Assembly: GCA_947066955.1 (NCBI GenBank)
Contig: CAMTAF010000006.1
Location: 1 to 59,829 of the forward strand
Source of the DNA: an uncultured Hungatella sp.
Lineage (GTDB): Bacteria; Bacillota; Clostridia; Lachnospirales; Lachnospiraceae
Reading direction: 5' to 3'
Length of the DNA: 59,829 nucleotides
In this document: one piece after another, positions 17,520 through 25,668 of the stretch
How the letters are laid out: each line of letters begins with the position of its first letter
Position numbering within the stretch: position 1 is the stretch's first letter
Program-made: the position numbers and the translations under genes
Notes under the pieces: generated by a model
The model's database searches: none
What the model saw: the letters and a program-made list of their open reading frames with translations, nothing else
Told to the model about the DNA's origin: nothing

Positions 17520-17960
17520 TTACGTCTCCTTCTTTCTCTCTGCTTCCAAGGCATCAAGATAGCTCTGAAGGATAATGCCGGCCGCCACCTGGTCGATGAC
17601 CCTCTTCCGATCCCGCCCCGGCACCCCGCTCTCCCTCAGGATCTCGTCCGCCTCCACCGTAGTCAGACGCTCATCCCACAGGATCACCGGAAGTCCGGTC
17701 CGCCTCTCCAGCATGGCCTTAAACTCCTCCGTCTTTCTTCCCCGCTCTCCCACCGAATCATCCATATTAATAGGATAACCCAAAATAATGGATGTAATCT
17801 CATATTCCCGGATCAGAGCCTCGATCCTCTGGCACGTCTGGCGCAGTTTATTCTCTTCTTTTCTTACAATCGTCTCCACAGTCTGGGCAGTAATGCCCAA
17901 AGGGTCGCAGACAGCTACTCCCACAGTTTTCGACCCAAAGTCCAATCCCATAATTCTCAT
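17520..17960 (-). CDS. ruvX: Pre-16S rRNA nuclease / Holliday junction resolvase-like protein YqgF
   Basis: A 146-residue RNase H-fold protein. N-terminal MRIMGLDFGSKTVGVAV carries the first catalytic aspartate, and LWDERLTTVEAD and GRDRKRVIDQVAAGIIL give the others. It acts in 5' end processing of 16S rRNA. GGAG lies seven bases before ATG. Its usual upstream partner ireB is present, but here they are separated by a triple array of repeats and a terminator. Confidence 0.95.
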   Translation of the reverse strand: MRIMGLDFGSKTVGVAVCDPLGITAQTVETIVRKEENKLRQTCQRIEALIREYEITSIILGYPINMDDSVGERGRKTEEFKAMLERRTGLPVILWDERLTTVEADEILRESGVPGRDRKRVIDQVAAGIILQSYLDALEAERKKET

Positions 17961-17997
17961 GTTGCCGCTCCGTCAAAAAACATAAATAACTGCCGGG

Positions 17998-18073
17998 GCA
18001 GGGGGGCTTTTCCCCTGCGCGCCGCGCCGGGCCCCAGCCAGCTCTGCTGGCATATCTCCGCTTGGGGCCCGTG
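17998..18073 (+). repeat. TAP element, copy 2a (first of a triple array)
   Basis: First hairpin GCAGGGG/CCCCTGC, linker GCCGCGCC, perfect outer stem GGGCCCCA/TGGGGCCC, inner hairpin GCCAGC-tct-GCTGGC, right end CGTGATCGA leading into copy 2b. The inner stem differs from 2b by a compensated pair. Confidence 0.9.
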
Positions 18074-18159
18074 ATCGAGTAGGGAAGACCTGTCTTCCCT
18101 ACTCGCCGCGCCGGGCCCCGGTCAGCTTTGCTGACATATCTCCGCTTGGGGCCCGTGTG
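18074..18159 (+). repeat. TAP element, copy 2b (middle of a triple array)
   Basis: First hairpin is a perfect 13-bp inverted repeat, GAGTAGGGAAGAC with GTCTTCCCTACTC; linker GCCGCGCC; outer stem GGGCCCC/GGGGCCC; inner hairpin GTCAGC-ttt-GCTGAC; right end CGTGTGATCGA. Confidence 0.9.
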
Positions 18160-18246
18160 ATCGAGTAGGGAAGACCCGTCTTCCCTACTCGCCGCGCCGG
18201 GGCAGGCTGCGCAAGCAGCATATACCTTTCTGCCCCGTGCGCATAG
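18160..18246 (+). repeat. TAP element, copy 2c (last of a triple array)
   Basis: The same 13-bp first hairpin as 2b and the same linker. The outer stem is quite different, GGGGCAG/CTGCCCC, and the inner hairpin is GCTGC-gcaa-GCAGC. Right end CGTGCGCATA abuts the ireB terminator. Confidence 0.9.
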
Positions 18247-18247
18247 A

Positions 18248-18290
18248 ACAAACTGCCAGATCCGTCTCCGACGACAAAACCTGACAGTTC
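18248..18290 (-). terminator. Terminator after ireB
   Basis: On the minus strand AACTGtCAG pairs with CTGgCAGTT (one mismatch), with a further small stem in the loop, then TTTGTTCTATG. It is joined to TAP copy 2c. It would separate ireB from ruvX transcription. Confidence 0.65.
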
Positions 18291-18313
18291 ACCTATCGTA
18301 TCTTACCACGATT

Positions 18314-18574
18314 CTACCGTAATCTTGCATGAATATACACAGACAGAAGCTCCTCCAGAATCTCATCCCGCTCTACTTTCATAATGAGACTTCTGGCGTT
18401 CTTATGACTGGTAATATAGGTTGGATCTCCAGACATGATATACCCGACAATCTGATTCACCGGGTTATATCCTTTTTCGGTCAGAGCCTGGTAAACCTGC
18501 TCCAGAACCTGGCTCACATCCATCTTATTCTCTTGTACTGCACGGAAAAACTGTGTATTATGAATATCGCCCAT
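18314..18574 (-). CDS. ireB: IreB family regulatory phosphoprotein (UPF0297)
   Basis: An 86-residue protein matching UPF0297 over its whole length, with MSQVLEQVYQAL-type helices and the conserved YIMSGDPTYITSHKNAR. In Enterococcus IreB is phosphorylated on N-terminal threonines by the PASTA kinase IreK and controls cephalosporin tolerance. Here the N-terminal residue is in DIHNTQFF. It lies in the conserved ireB-ruvX order, but with an unusual 353-base gap filled by repeats. Confidence 0.93.
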   Translation of the reverse strand: MGDIHNTQFFRAVQENKMDVSQVLEQVYQALTEKGYNPVNQIVGYIMSGDPTYITSHKNARSLIMKVERDEILEELLSVYIHARLR

Positions 18575-18643
18575 CTGTCCTCACGTCCTTTAACTGTTCC
18601 TATCTATTCTATACTACTTTTGAGGATTCGTAAAGAGGAATCT

Positions 18644-19963
18644 TTATAAAAGTTTTATAAGCGCCATTTCGTCTGTGAGCATTTCCTGAAAAACCCCGGT
18701 CACCAGCTTCCCTTTCAGGCTCTCGTCCCAGGGGATGGCCGCCTTGACGTACTCCCTCGTGTAGCCGGTGAGGTACTCTCTGCCCCCTGCCACTGTCTTC
18801 TCCTCCAGGAGCACCTCTTTTTCCTGCCCAAGAAAGCTTTTCCTGTATTCCAAAGACATGGCGGCGCCCATGGCCAGAAGCCGATCGCTCCTCGCGGCTT
18901 TGACGGACTCCTCAACCTGGCCCTCCATCTTCGCGGCCCGGGTTCCCTCCCTCTTAGAGTACTTGAAGATATGGGTCTCATAAAATCGGATGGCTCTCAG
19001 GAAATCCTCTGTCTCCCGAAACTCCTCCTCGGTCTCCCCCGGAAATCCGGTGATCACGTCAGTGGTTATGGCAGGATGGTCAAACCATTTTCTCAGGATC
19101 CCGCACACCTGGCTGTACTGGGCAGCGGTGTAATGGCGGTTCATCCGCTTAAGCACCGAGTCGCTCCCGCTTTGGAGAGACAGATGAAAATGGGGGCATA
19201 TGGTTTTAAGGCCTGCCAGGGTCCCGGCAAACTCTTCCGTGACCACCCTTGGCTCCAGAGAGCCTAATCGCAGCCTCCTCACCCCCGGAACCTTGTCCAG
19301 CCTTGCCAGAAGGTCCAAGAGAGCGCTCCCCCCTTCCCCGAAATCTGCCCCATAGGAGCTTAGGTGGATGCCTGTCAGCACCATCTCCTGGTATCCCTGG
19401 CTCCCAAGGTTCTCCACCTCCCTGACGATCTCCTCCGGATTCCGGCTTCTGACCCGTCCTCTGGTGTAAGGGATAATACAGTAGCTGCAAAATTGGTCGC
19501 ACCCATCCTGGATCTTAATAAAGGCCCTGGTATGGCCTGTCACTTTGTGGATGTTCAGCCCTTCATACCAGCCCGCCTTTGCCATGTCCATCAAATATTC
19601 CTCCTGCTCCAACTCCCTCCCGGAGAAAAATTTCTCCAGGATCCGGGGCAGGTCCGCCTTTTTGTTGTTGCCCACCATAAGATCCACAGCCGGGTCCTTC
19701 TCCAGCTCCTCCCCTGCCGCCTGGACATAGCAGCCCGCCGCCACCACCACTGCCTGGGGATTCCTCTTTTTGGCCCTGTGAAGCATCTGCCTGGACTTCC
19801 GGTCCGCTATGTTCGTGACCGAACAGGTGTTGACCACATACACATCCGCCACGTCCTCAAAAGCCACGATCTCATATCCCGCCTTCTCTAAAAGCTGAGC
19901 CATGGCCTCGGTCTCGTAGTAATTCACTTTGCACCCCAGATTGTGCAAGGCCGCTTTCCTCAT
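18644..19963 (-). CDS. mtaB: tRNA t6A37 methylthiotransferase MtaB
   Basis: A 439-residue radical-SAM enzyme that adds a methylthio group to t6A37 of tRNA. The N-terminal MTTase domain has HNLGCKVNYYE and cysteines at VVNTCSVT and VAAGCYVQ. The radical-SAM site is CDQFCSYCIIPYTRGRVRS near residue 145, and a TRAM domain ends the protein. I start at 19963, where ACGGAGG precedes ATG by six bases. Confidence 0.95.
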   Translation of the reverse strand: MRKAALHNLGCKVNYYETEAMAQLLEKAGYEIVAFEDVADVYVVNTCSVTNIADRKSRQMLHRAKKRNPQAVVVAAGCYVQAAGEELEKDPAVDLMVGNNKKADLPRILEKFFSGRELEQEEYLMDMAKAGWYEGLNIHKVTGHTRAFIKIQDGCDQFCSYCIIPYTRGRVRSRNPEEIVREVENLGSQGYQEMVLTGIHLSSYGADFGEGGSALLDLLARLDKVPGVRRLRLGSLEPRVVTEEFAGTLAGLKTICPHFHLSLQSGSDSVLKRMNRHYTAAQYSQVCGILRKWFDHPAITTDVITGFPGETEEEFRETEDFLRAIRFYETHIFKYSKREGTRAAKMEGQVEESVKAARSDRLLAMGAAMSLEYRKSFLGQEKEVLLEEKTVAGGREYLTGYTREYVKAAIPWDESLKGKLVTGVFQEMLTDEMALIKLL

Positions 19964-20041
19964 ATCTTCCTCCGTTCCGCGCAACTAATTTTGGCTGTGA
20001 ATACTCACAGTTATTATCCGTATTTTCATGCAAACTCACTA

Positions 20042-20070
20042 TTGACTTTTAAAGGCCTTATAGGTACTAT
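20042..20070 (+). promoter_or_regulatory. Sigma-A type promoter for the HPr-like gene
   Basis: TTGACT (20042-20047) and TACTAT (20065-20070), 17-base spacer, about 60 bases before the start. Confidence 0.65.
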
Positions 20071-20128
20071 TATTAATCAGGGAAAATCGTTTTCCCATAT
20101 CCATTGATATCATTAAAGGAGGTTTTCT

Positions 20129-20368
20129 ATGAAAACAGTACGTATTTCTTTGAACTCGATTGATAAAGTAAAATCCTTTGTCAACGACCTGACAAAGTTT
20201 GACGTAGATTTCGATCTGGTGTCTGGCAGATATGTCATTGACGCAAAGTCTATTATGGGGATCTTCAGCCTGGACTTATCCAAACCCATTGACTTGAACA
20301 TTCACGCTGAGACCGAGAGCAGCGTGGAAGAGATCCTTGCCGTTCTCTCACCCTACATCATCAAATAA
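20129..20368 (+). CDS. HPr-like protein lacking the phosphorylatable histidine
   Basis: A 79-residue single-domain HPr-fold protein. The regulatory serine region is well kept (AKSIMGIFSLDLSKPIDL), while the segment that carries His15 in HPr (GIHARPAT) reads LNSIDKVKSF, with no histidine. It therefore cannot carry sugar phosphate as HPr does. By analogy with Crh it could act only through Ser46-type phosphorylation and CcpA, which is inference. It is single in its unit, with AAAGGAGG and a strong terminator. Confidence 0.8.
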   Translation: MKTVRISLNSIDKVKSFVNDLTKFDVDFDLVSGRYVIDAKSIMGIFSLDLSKPIDLNIHAETESSVEEILAVLSPYIIK

Positions 20369-20412
20369 TGCCTGTCCGAAACCTGTTCATCGGAAATTTT
20401 CTCAGACTTTCT

Positions 20413-20483
20413 CAGACAGTACCAGGCGGGACCAAAAAGAGCATGCTCTCAATGGGTCCGCTGCCGGGCCTGTCTGTTTTTTT
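20413..20483 (+). terminator. Long branched terminator between the HPr-like gene and thiI
   Basis: CAGACAG pairs with CTGTCTG, and GGACC with GGTCC inside; the apex holds the palindrome GAGCATGCTC. Seven T follow on the plus strand. No TAP element is attached, so not all terminators here carry one. Confidence 0.8.
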
Positions 20484-20488
20484 ATCCC

Positions 20489-21670
20489 TCACCAGCACAT
20501 CACGGTCTCCCTGGTCTCAATGGCTGTCTTCACCATGCCGTCGATTTTCTCCGAGAGCTTTTCCTCTGAGCGCCGGATCACATTCACACTGGGCTTTGTC
20601 ACCGGATGCTTTGCCACAAAGATGGTGCAGCAGTCCTCGTAGGGCTGGATGGAAGTCTCATAGGTGTTGATCTTCTCCGCGATATCCACGATCTCCTGCT
20701 TGTCGAACCCGATCACCGGCCGAAACACCGGCATATGGCACACCTGGTCAGTGGCAGCCAGGGACTGTACGGTCTGGGAGGCCACCTGGCCGATGCTCTC
20801 CCCCGTGATCAGGGCCAGGCACTGGGTCTCCTCCCCGATGGCCTGGGCAATGCGCATCATATAGCGGCGCATGATGATGGTCAGCTCCTCGTGGGGGCAC
20901 TGCTCGTAGATATAGAGCTGGATATCCGTAAAATTCACTACATGCAGCCGGATAGGGCCTGAGTAGCGGGCCACCAGCCTGGCCAGATCCACCACCTTCT
21001 GCTTTGCCCTCTCGCTGGTGTAGGGCGGCGCGTGGAAATACACTGCCTCGATCTTCACGCCCCTCTTGGCGATCATGTACCCTGCCACCGGGCTGTCGAT
21101 GCCTCCGGACAGGAGAAGCATGGCCTTTCCGTTGGTGCCCACAGGCATGCCGCCGGGGCCAGGGATCATCTGGGAGTAAATATTCACCATGGTCCTCACC
21201 TCCACATGGACCATGACCTGGGGATGGTGCACATCTACCTTCATCTCCGGGTAAGCGTTCAGAAGAACCTCCCCCAGCTCCCGGTTCATCTCCTCTGAGG
21301 TCAGGGGATACTTTTTGTCCGCCCTGCGGGAATCCACCTTAAAGGTTATGTGCCTGTCCGGGTACGCCCGGCCTATATAGTCCACAACCTCTTTTTTCAG
21401 GTTCTCAAAATCTCTCTCCTCTGTCTGGAACATAGGGCAGATCCAGGCAATGCCGAAAACTCGCTTCAAAGCCTGGATCAGATCCTCATAATCATAATCC
21501 CCCTTGGCCCGCACATAGATCCGCCCCGTCTCCTTGGTCACGGCGAAGTCCCCCTCCACCTCCCTGACGGCGTGGCGGATCTGCTTCATAAGGGCATCCT
21601 CAAACAGATACCGGTTCTTTCCCTTTGTCCCGATCTCCGCGTATTTGATCAAAAATGACTGATATAACAT
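20489..21670 (-). CDS. thiI: tRNA 4-thiouridine synthase ThiI
   Basis: A 393-residue protein with an N-terminal ferredoxin-like/THUMP region (to about 165) and the PP-loop SGGIDSPVAGYM near residue 190. ThiI adenylates and thiolates U8 of tRNA. The C-terminal rhodanese domain of the E. coli type is absent, as usual in Firmicutes, so sulfur may come directly from the desulfurase encoded 29 bases upstream. Confidence 0.95.
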   Translation of the reverse strand: MLYQSFLIKYAEIGTKGKNRYLFEDALMKQIRHAVREVEGDFAVTKETGRIYVRAKGDYDYEDLIQALKRVFGIAWICPMFQTEERDFENLKKEVVDYIGRAYPDRHITFKVDSRRADKKYPLTSEEMNRELGEVLLNAYPEMKVDVHHPQVMVHVEVRTMVNIYSQMIPGPGGMPVGTNGKAMLLLSGGIDSPVAGYMIAKRGVKIEAVYFHAPPYTSERAKQKVVDLARLVARYSGPIRLHVVNFTDIQLYIYEQCPHEELTIIMRRYMMRIAQAIGEETQCLALITGESIGQVASQTVQSLAATDQVCHMPVFRPVIGFDKQEIVDIAEKINTYETSIQPYEDCCTIFVAKHPVTKPSVNVIRRSEEKLSEKIDGMVKTAIETRETVMCW

Positions 21671-21699
21671 GATTTTTTCCTTTCCCGGCCGATCCTCCC

Positions 21700-22854
21700 C
21701 TATGCCCTGCGGTATCTGCGCAGCACAGGCAGAAGCTCCTTGAGCGCCTCGATGGCATAGTCGATCTCCTCTTTTTTGTTGAACATGCCGAAGCTGAACC
21801 GGAGGGTGGCGTCAAGAAGATCCTGCCTTACCCCGATCCCCTTTAAGGTTCCGCTGACTCCCGGGTGATTGCTGGAACAGGCGGAGCCTGAGGACACATA
21901 GATTCCCCTCTCCTCCAAGGCGTGGAGAAGCACCTCGCTGCGCACCCCCTCAAAGCTGATGCTGACGATCTGGGGAGCGCTCTCCCTCCCCGGCTGGCTG
22001 TTCACCACGCAGCCCTCCACCTCTTTGATCCTGGTCATCAGGTGGTCTTTGAGACTGTAGAGGAAATCCACCTTTGCCTGGTGGTCCGTGTACATCTCCC
22101 TCACCGCAACCCCCAGCCCCGCAACCCCGGGCACATTCTCTGTGCCGGAGCGCATCCCTCTCTGCTGGCCTCCGCCGTAGATCAGGGGCTTTATTTTCAC
22201 CTTCTCATTGATATACAAAAATCCCACGCCCTTGGGGCCGTGAAGCTTGTGCCCGCTGACGCTCAGCAGGTCAATGCCCTGGCGTTTCGGGCGGATCTGA
22301 TACTTTCCGTAAGCCTGGATAGCATCCACATGGAAAAGAGCCTGGGGCTGATTCTCCCTGATCACTTTGGCGATGTCCTCCACAGGCTCCACGGAACCCA
22401 CCTCGTTGTTTACATACATGGCGGAAACCAGGATGGTCTCCGGCCGAAGGCTCTCCTTTAGCTGGGAAAGGTTTAAGTGCCCCTGACCGTCAACCGGAAG
22501 ATACGTAACTTCAAACCCCTGGTCCTCCAAAAATCCCAGGGTATTGTACACCGACGAGTGCTCCACATTGGTGGTGATAATGTGGTTTCCCCGGCGCCGG
22601 TTTGCCAGGGCTGTGCCCACGAGGGCCATGTTGTTGGACTCAGAGCCGCCGGAGGTGAACACGATCTCCTTGTCCTCCACCTTTAAGCTCTTCGCGATCA
22701 CGCTCCTGGCCTCCCGGATATACCCCTCCGCCGCCACTCCCTTGCTGTGCTTAGAGGCAGCATTTCCATAGTCCTCTGTCATGGTTTTTACCACAATATC
22801 TTTTACAGAGTCAAATACTCTGGTTGTAGCCGAATTGTCAAAATATGCTTCCAT
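21700..22854 (-). CDS. Cysteine desulfurase (IscS/NifS-like, ThiI partner)
   Basis: A 384-residue PLP enzyme. PLP lysine in SVSGHKLHGPKGVGF near residue 205, histidine in NVEHSSVYNT and active cysteine in SSGSACSSNHPG near residue 330. It releases sulfur from cysteine as a persulfide. Its position directly before thiI fits the NifZ-type role in tRNA thiolation. I start at 22854 (MEAYFDNSATT), since family members begin at this point and AGAGGGAAG precedes it. Confidence 0.93.
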   Translation of the reverse strand: MEAYFDNSATTRVFDSVKDIVVKTMTEDYGNAASKHSKGVAAEGYIREARSVIAKSLKVEDKEIVFTSGGSESNNMALVGTALANRRRGNHIITTNVEHSSVYNTLGFLEDQGFEVTYLPVDGQGHLNLSQLKESLRPETILVSAMYVNNEVGSVEPVEDIAKVIRENQPQALFHVDAIQAYGKYQIRPKRQGIDLLSVSGHKLHGPKGVGFLYINEKVKIKPLIYGGGQQRGMRSGTENVPGVAGLGVAVREMYTDHQAKVDFLYSLKDHLMTRIKEVEGCVVNSQPGRESAPQIVSISFEGVRSEVLLHALEERGIYVSSGSACSSNHPGVSGTLKGIGVRQDLLDATLRFSFGMFNKKEEIDYAIEALKELLPVLRRYRRA

Positions 22855-22899
22855 CTGTCTCTTCCCTCTGTTCCAAAACTTTAAAAACAGTCTCACCGT

Positions 22900-23646
22900 T
22901 TAAGTGTCGCGGGATTCCAGGAGATACCCTGCCACCGAAAGCACCATAAGGCCTGCCGTCTCTGTCCTTAAGATTCTCTTTCCCAGGGATACCGGCGTTA
23001 CCCCCTGTCTCTGGGCAGCCTCTGCCTCGCTGTCCTCAAAGCCGCCTTCCGGGCCTATGTAGATCCCCACATCCATGCCCGGTTCTATGCTCTCCAACTG
23101 TCTCTTTGTCTCCCCCATCCCTTCCGCGCGTTCAAAGGGGATAATCTTTACCTGAAAATCTTTCCCATATGCCAGCGCCTCCTCAAAGGACATGACCCGG
23201 GTCACCTGGGGGATCAGGCCCCTCCCCGACTGTTTTGCCGCGCTCTCGGCGATGATGTTCCACCTGGCCACCTTTGCGGCCTCCTTCTTCTTTTCCAGCC
23301 TCACCACGGTCCGGCGGGTCATCACGGGAATGATCTCACAGGCCCCCAGCTCCACTGCCTTCTGGATGATCAGCTCCAGCTTATCGCCCTTTGGTATCCC
23401 CTGGAACAGGTGAAGGCGGGCCGGGAGCTCCTTCATATCCTCTGTCCGCGAAAGGATCCGGGCCTCCACCGCCTCGATCCCCAGCTCCTCAATCCGGCAC
23501 TCATAGACTGCCCTCTCCCCGTCGCTGACAAACAGGCGCTCCCCCGGCTTCATCCGCAGCACGTTGCGGATATGGTTCACGTCCCCTCCCCGGATGGTCA
23601 CTGTCTCCGGTCCCACCTGGTCCTTTGATACAAAAAAATGGTACAC
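22900..23646 (-). CDS. rsmE: 16S rRNA m3U1498 methyltransferase RsmE
   Basis: A 248-residue SPOUT-class methyltransferase with N-terminal PUA-like domain. Features: HIRNVLRMKPGERLFV, the RNA-binding AESAAKQSGRGLIPQV and the knot IYIGPEGGFEDSE followed by LGKRILRTETAGL. It uses a GTG start at 23646, with AAGGAGAG seven bases upstream; the longer ATG-started reading runs into prmA. Ten bases follow the prmA stop. Confidence 0.95.
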   Translation of the reverse strand: MYHFFVSKDQVGPETVTIRGGDVNHIRNVLRMKPGERLFVSDGERAVYECRIEELGIEAVEARILSRTEDMKELPARLHLFQGIPKGDKLELIIQKAVELGACEIIPVMTRRTVVRLEKKKEAAKVARWNIIAESAAKQSGRGLIPQVTRVMSFEEALAYGKDFQVKIIPFERAEGMGETKRQLESIEPGMDVGIYIGPEGGFEDSEAEAAQRQGVTPVSLGKRILRTETAGLMVLSVAGYLLESRDT

Positions 23647-23656
23647 TGCTCTCTCC

Positions 23657-24613
23657 TTATAGCCTTCTGGCCGTGATGGACACCCACTCTCCCTGGCGGG
23701 TGGTCTCCACAATCTCCAGTTCCCCGTTGTCCTCCAGGGCCTGCCGCACTGCCTCCTCCTTGGTGTCGATGATGCCGGAGGTGATGAAGATGCCGCCCTT
23801 CTTTAAGTGGAGGGGGATCTCTTTCTGTAAAAGTATGATCACCGGAGCCAGGATGTTGGCTGCCGCGATGTCGTAACAGCCGCGGCCCGCTAGGGCCTGC
23901 ACATTCTCATCGTCGATGATGTTGCCCTGGACCACCTGGAAGCTGCTGCTTTCGATATGGTTGGCCTCCAGGTTCTCACCCACCGCCGCAATGGCATTGT
24001 CATCTAAGTCTGTCCCCAGCACCTGGGACGCGCCCAATTTTAAGGCCGTGATGCCCAGAATCCCGCTTCCGGTTCCCACATCCAGGACCCGTGCCCCGGG
24101 TTTCACATATTTTTTCAACTGCCGGATGCACAGCTGGGTGGTCTCGTGCTGGCCTGTGCCGAAAGCTGTCCCCGGGTCAATCTGGATCAGCAGCTTGTCC
24201 CTGTCACTGTCCGGGATAGCTTCCCAGGTGGGTTTGATCAGGATATCGTCCACTGTAAAAGGCTTAAAATACTGTTTCCAGTTGTTGATCCAGTCCTTGT
24301 CCTCTGTCTGGGAGGAGGTGATGGTCCTCTCCCCTAAGTCCACAAACTGGCTTAGCTCATCAAGGCCCTCCTGGATCTCCTTCATGATCCGGTCAATCTC
24401 CGAGAGATCCTCCAGATAAAAGCTGACCTTAGCCACCCCGTCGTCCGGCCCCATGTCCGGGAGAATGTCGATGAACATCCCCTTGGTCTCCGCCTCAGTG
24501 AGGGGGACATGATCCTCAATCTCGATGCCCTCGATTCCGATCTCGTCAAGCAGGCTGCTTACCAGATCCACCGCCGCTGTGGTGGTGGTCAGTGTAAATT
24601 TGCTCCATTTCAT
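23657..24613 (-). CDS. prmA: Ribosomal protein L11 methyltransferase PrmA
   Basis: A 318-residue SAM methyltransferase that trimethylates L11. The N-terminal substrate-recognition domain reaches about residue 110, then GTAFGTGQHETTQLC, the SAM motif VLDVGTGSGILGI and the NILAPVI (NPPY-like) segment. I start at MKWSKFTLTTT, with AAAGGAG 12 bases upstream. First gene of the prmA-rsmE-desulfurase-thiI run. Confidence 0.94.
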   Translation of the reverse strand: MKWSKFTLTTTTAAVDLVSSLLDEIGIEGIEIEDHVPLTEAETKGMFIDILPDMGPDDGVAKVSFYLEDLSEIDRIMKEIQEGLDELSQFVDLGERTITSSQTEDKDWINNWKQYFKPFTVDDILIKPTWEAIPDSDRDKLLIQIDPGTAFGTGQHETTQLCIRQLKKYVKPGARVLDVGTGSGILGITALKLGASQVLGTDLDDNAIAAVGENLEANHIESSSFQVVQGNIIDDENVQALAGRGCYDIAAANILAPVIILLQKEIPLHLKKGGIFITSGIIDTKEEAVRQALEDNGELEIVETTRQGEWVSITARRL

Positions 24614-24686
24614 AATCGCCACGTTCTCCTTTGCAGGTTTCCCATTGCCGTCAAACATGTATCATATCATAGTTTAGCCGGATTTT

Positions 24687-25226
24687 CTACTGTAATATTC
24701 CAAATGTATTCCTAAGCGCTTCCCTGTACTCTATGTTAATATTATCTTTAAGACACCCCATCAGCACATATTCTCCACTTTTTCGATCTGTCCCCATATG
24801 AATATCCATTAAACTCAAAATATCCATTCCTATAAGAATATTTCCTGTCCTGTCATAATTTATCCTGATGACTCTTTCTCCCAAATTATAATTATTCAGC
24901 ACTATATTGTCGAATCTATGCTCAAATTTTAAAGATGTACACTCTAAGAGTCGTCCCTGAAGGATCAGCTCCTTATCTTTCCTTTTTATTTCCTCTGTAT
25001 CACTTACACCATAACTCCGCTGATATGGGACCCTGTTTTTGATATCTTCCATCTTCATCTTTCGTGCCTCTTTTTCAGACACAATATTCTGTATCGGCAC
25101 ATTAGAATAAGAGCATCCCGTATCTATTTTACATGGTATTTTGTATATTTCCTCATTTAACCCTAGTTCCAGCAAGCTCCAAAAAACATTGCCTTTAAGA
25201 ATGCTCTTTAAATAGTTATTCATCAT
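24687..25226 (-). CDS. Retropepsin-like aspartic protease domain protein
   Basis: A 179-residue AT-rich gene. The protein has a clear retropepsin layout: catalytic-type CKIDTGCSYSNVP near residue 35 and the later hydrophobic-Gly motif NILIGMDILSLMDIH near residue 130. No membrane segment or signal is seen, so it is probably cytosolic. It overlaps the gene before it by 11 bases. Base composition is much more AT-rich than in flanking genes, which suggests transfer. Substrate is unknown; the small upstream protein is the obvious candidate partner. Confidence 0.7.
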   Translation of the reverse strand: MMNNYLKSILKGNVFWSLLELGLNEEIYKIPCKIDTGCSYSNVPIQNIVSEKEARKMKMEDIKNRVPYQRSYGVSDTEEIKRKDKELILQGRLLECTSLKFEHRFDNIVLNNYNLGERVIRINYDRTGNILIGMDILSLMDIHMGTDRKSGEYVLMGCLKDNINIEYREALRNTFGILQ

Positions 25227-25482
25227 ATTCAAGATCACCCTCCATGTCCAGAGAGCTATTAAATATTACAGATAGGCACTTTCCCTTTTTATTTATTTTA
25301 TCATAGGTCTCATCTAACTTTGCTCCAAAAAACATGATCTTTCCTTCAGTTGAATACTTTCCGCTATCGCCAATTGTTTTGGCATCATCTAATACGATAA
25401 AAGTATCATAAATATTAGATAATTCCTCTGCTCTCACAGCCATACCGATTTTTAAATCTTTCAGACCATACGTTTTGCCCAT
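25216..25482 (-). CDS. Small protein of unknown function, coupled to the retropepsin-like gene
   Basis: An 88-residue protein, acidic towards the C-terminus, starting MGKTYGLKDLKIGMAVRAEELSNIYDTF. The opening (GMAVRAEELSNIYDT) resembles small beta-barrel domains with an initial turn, but I do not recognise a family. I start at 25482, where AAAGGGGG lies six bases upstream; the reading frame stays open upstream to 25728, but that part has no second ribosome site. It shares the low G+C of its partner, and the overlap indicates coupled translation. Confidence 0.65.
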   Translation of the reverse strand: MGKTYGLKDLKIGMAVRAEELSNIYDTFIVLDDAKTIGDSGKYSTEGKIMFFGAKLDETYDKINKKGKCLSVIFNSSLDMEGDLEYDE

Positions 25483-25541
25483 ATCCATCCCCCTTTCTCT
25501 TAGAACTTTTAAATTAAAGTAGCAGTGCTTGCATTCATGAT

Positions 25542-25649
25542 GGATTGTTAAGTTACCACACTCAAACAAACTCATAACTACAGGAACTGCTATGATTAGT
25601 CTATCATGAATTCTTCCACTTAACAATCCTATTTTTCCTTTTGTTTGAG
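25542..25649. repeat. Two interleaved inverted repeats upstream of the AT-rich gene pair
   Basis: Arm A GGATTGTTAAGT (25542-25553) is inverted at 25618-25629. Arm B CTCAAACAAA (25561-25570) is inverted at 25640-25649. Both are perfect, and their order is A-B-A'-B', so the two stems cross. As RNA this would be a pseudoknot; as DNA it could be protein sites or a recombination scar. Confidence 0.55.
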
Positions 25650-25668
25650 GATAAAGCTGTTCAAGGTC

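Noticed and set aside
18000..18246. CRISPR array
   Set aside because: Three similar units occur, but each is a long palindromic structure with variable stems. There is no constant repeat of 24-40 bases with unique spacers and no cas gene.
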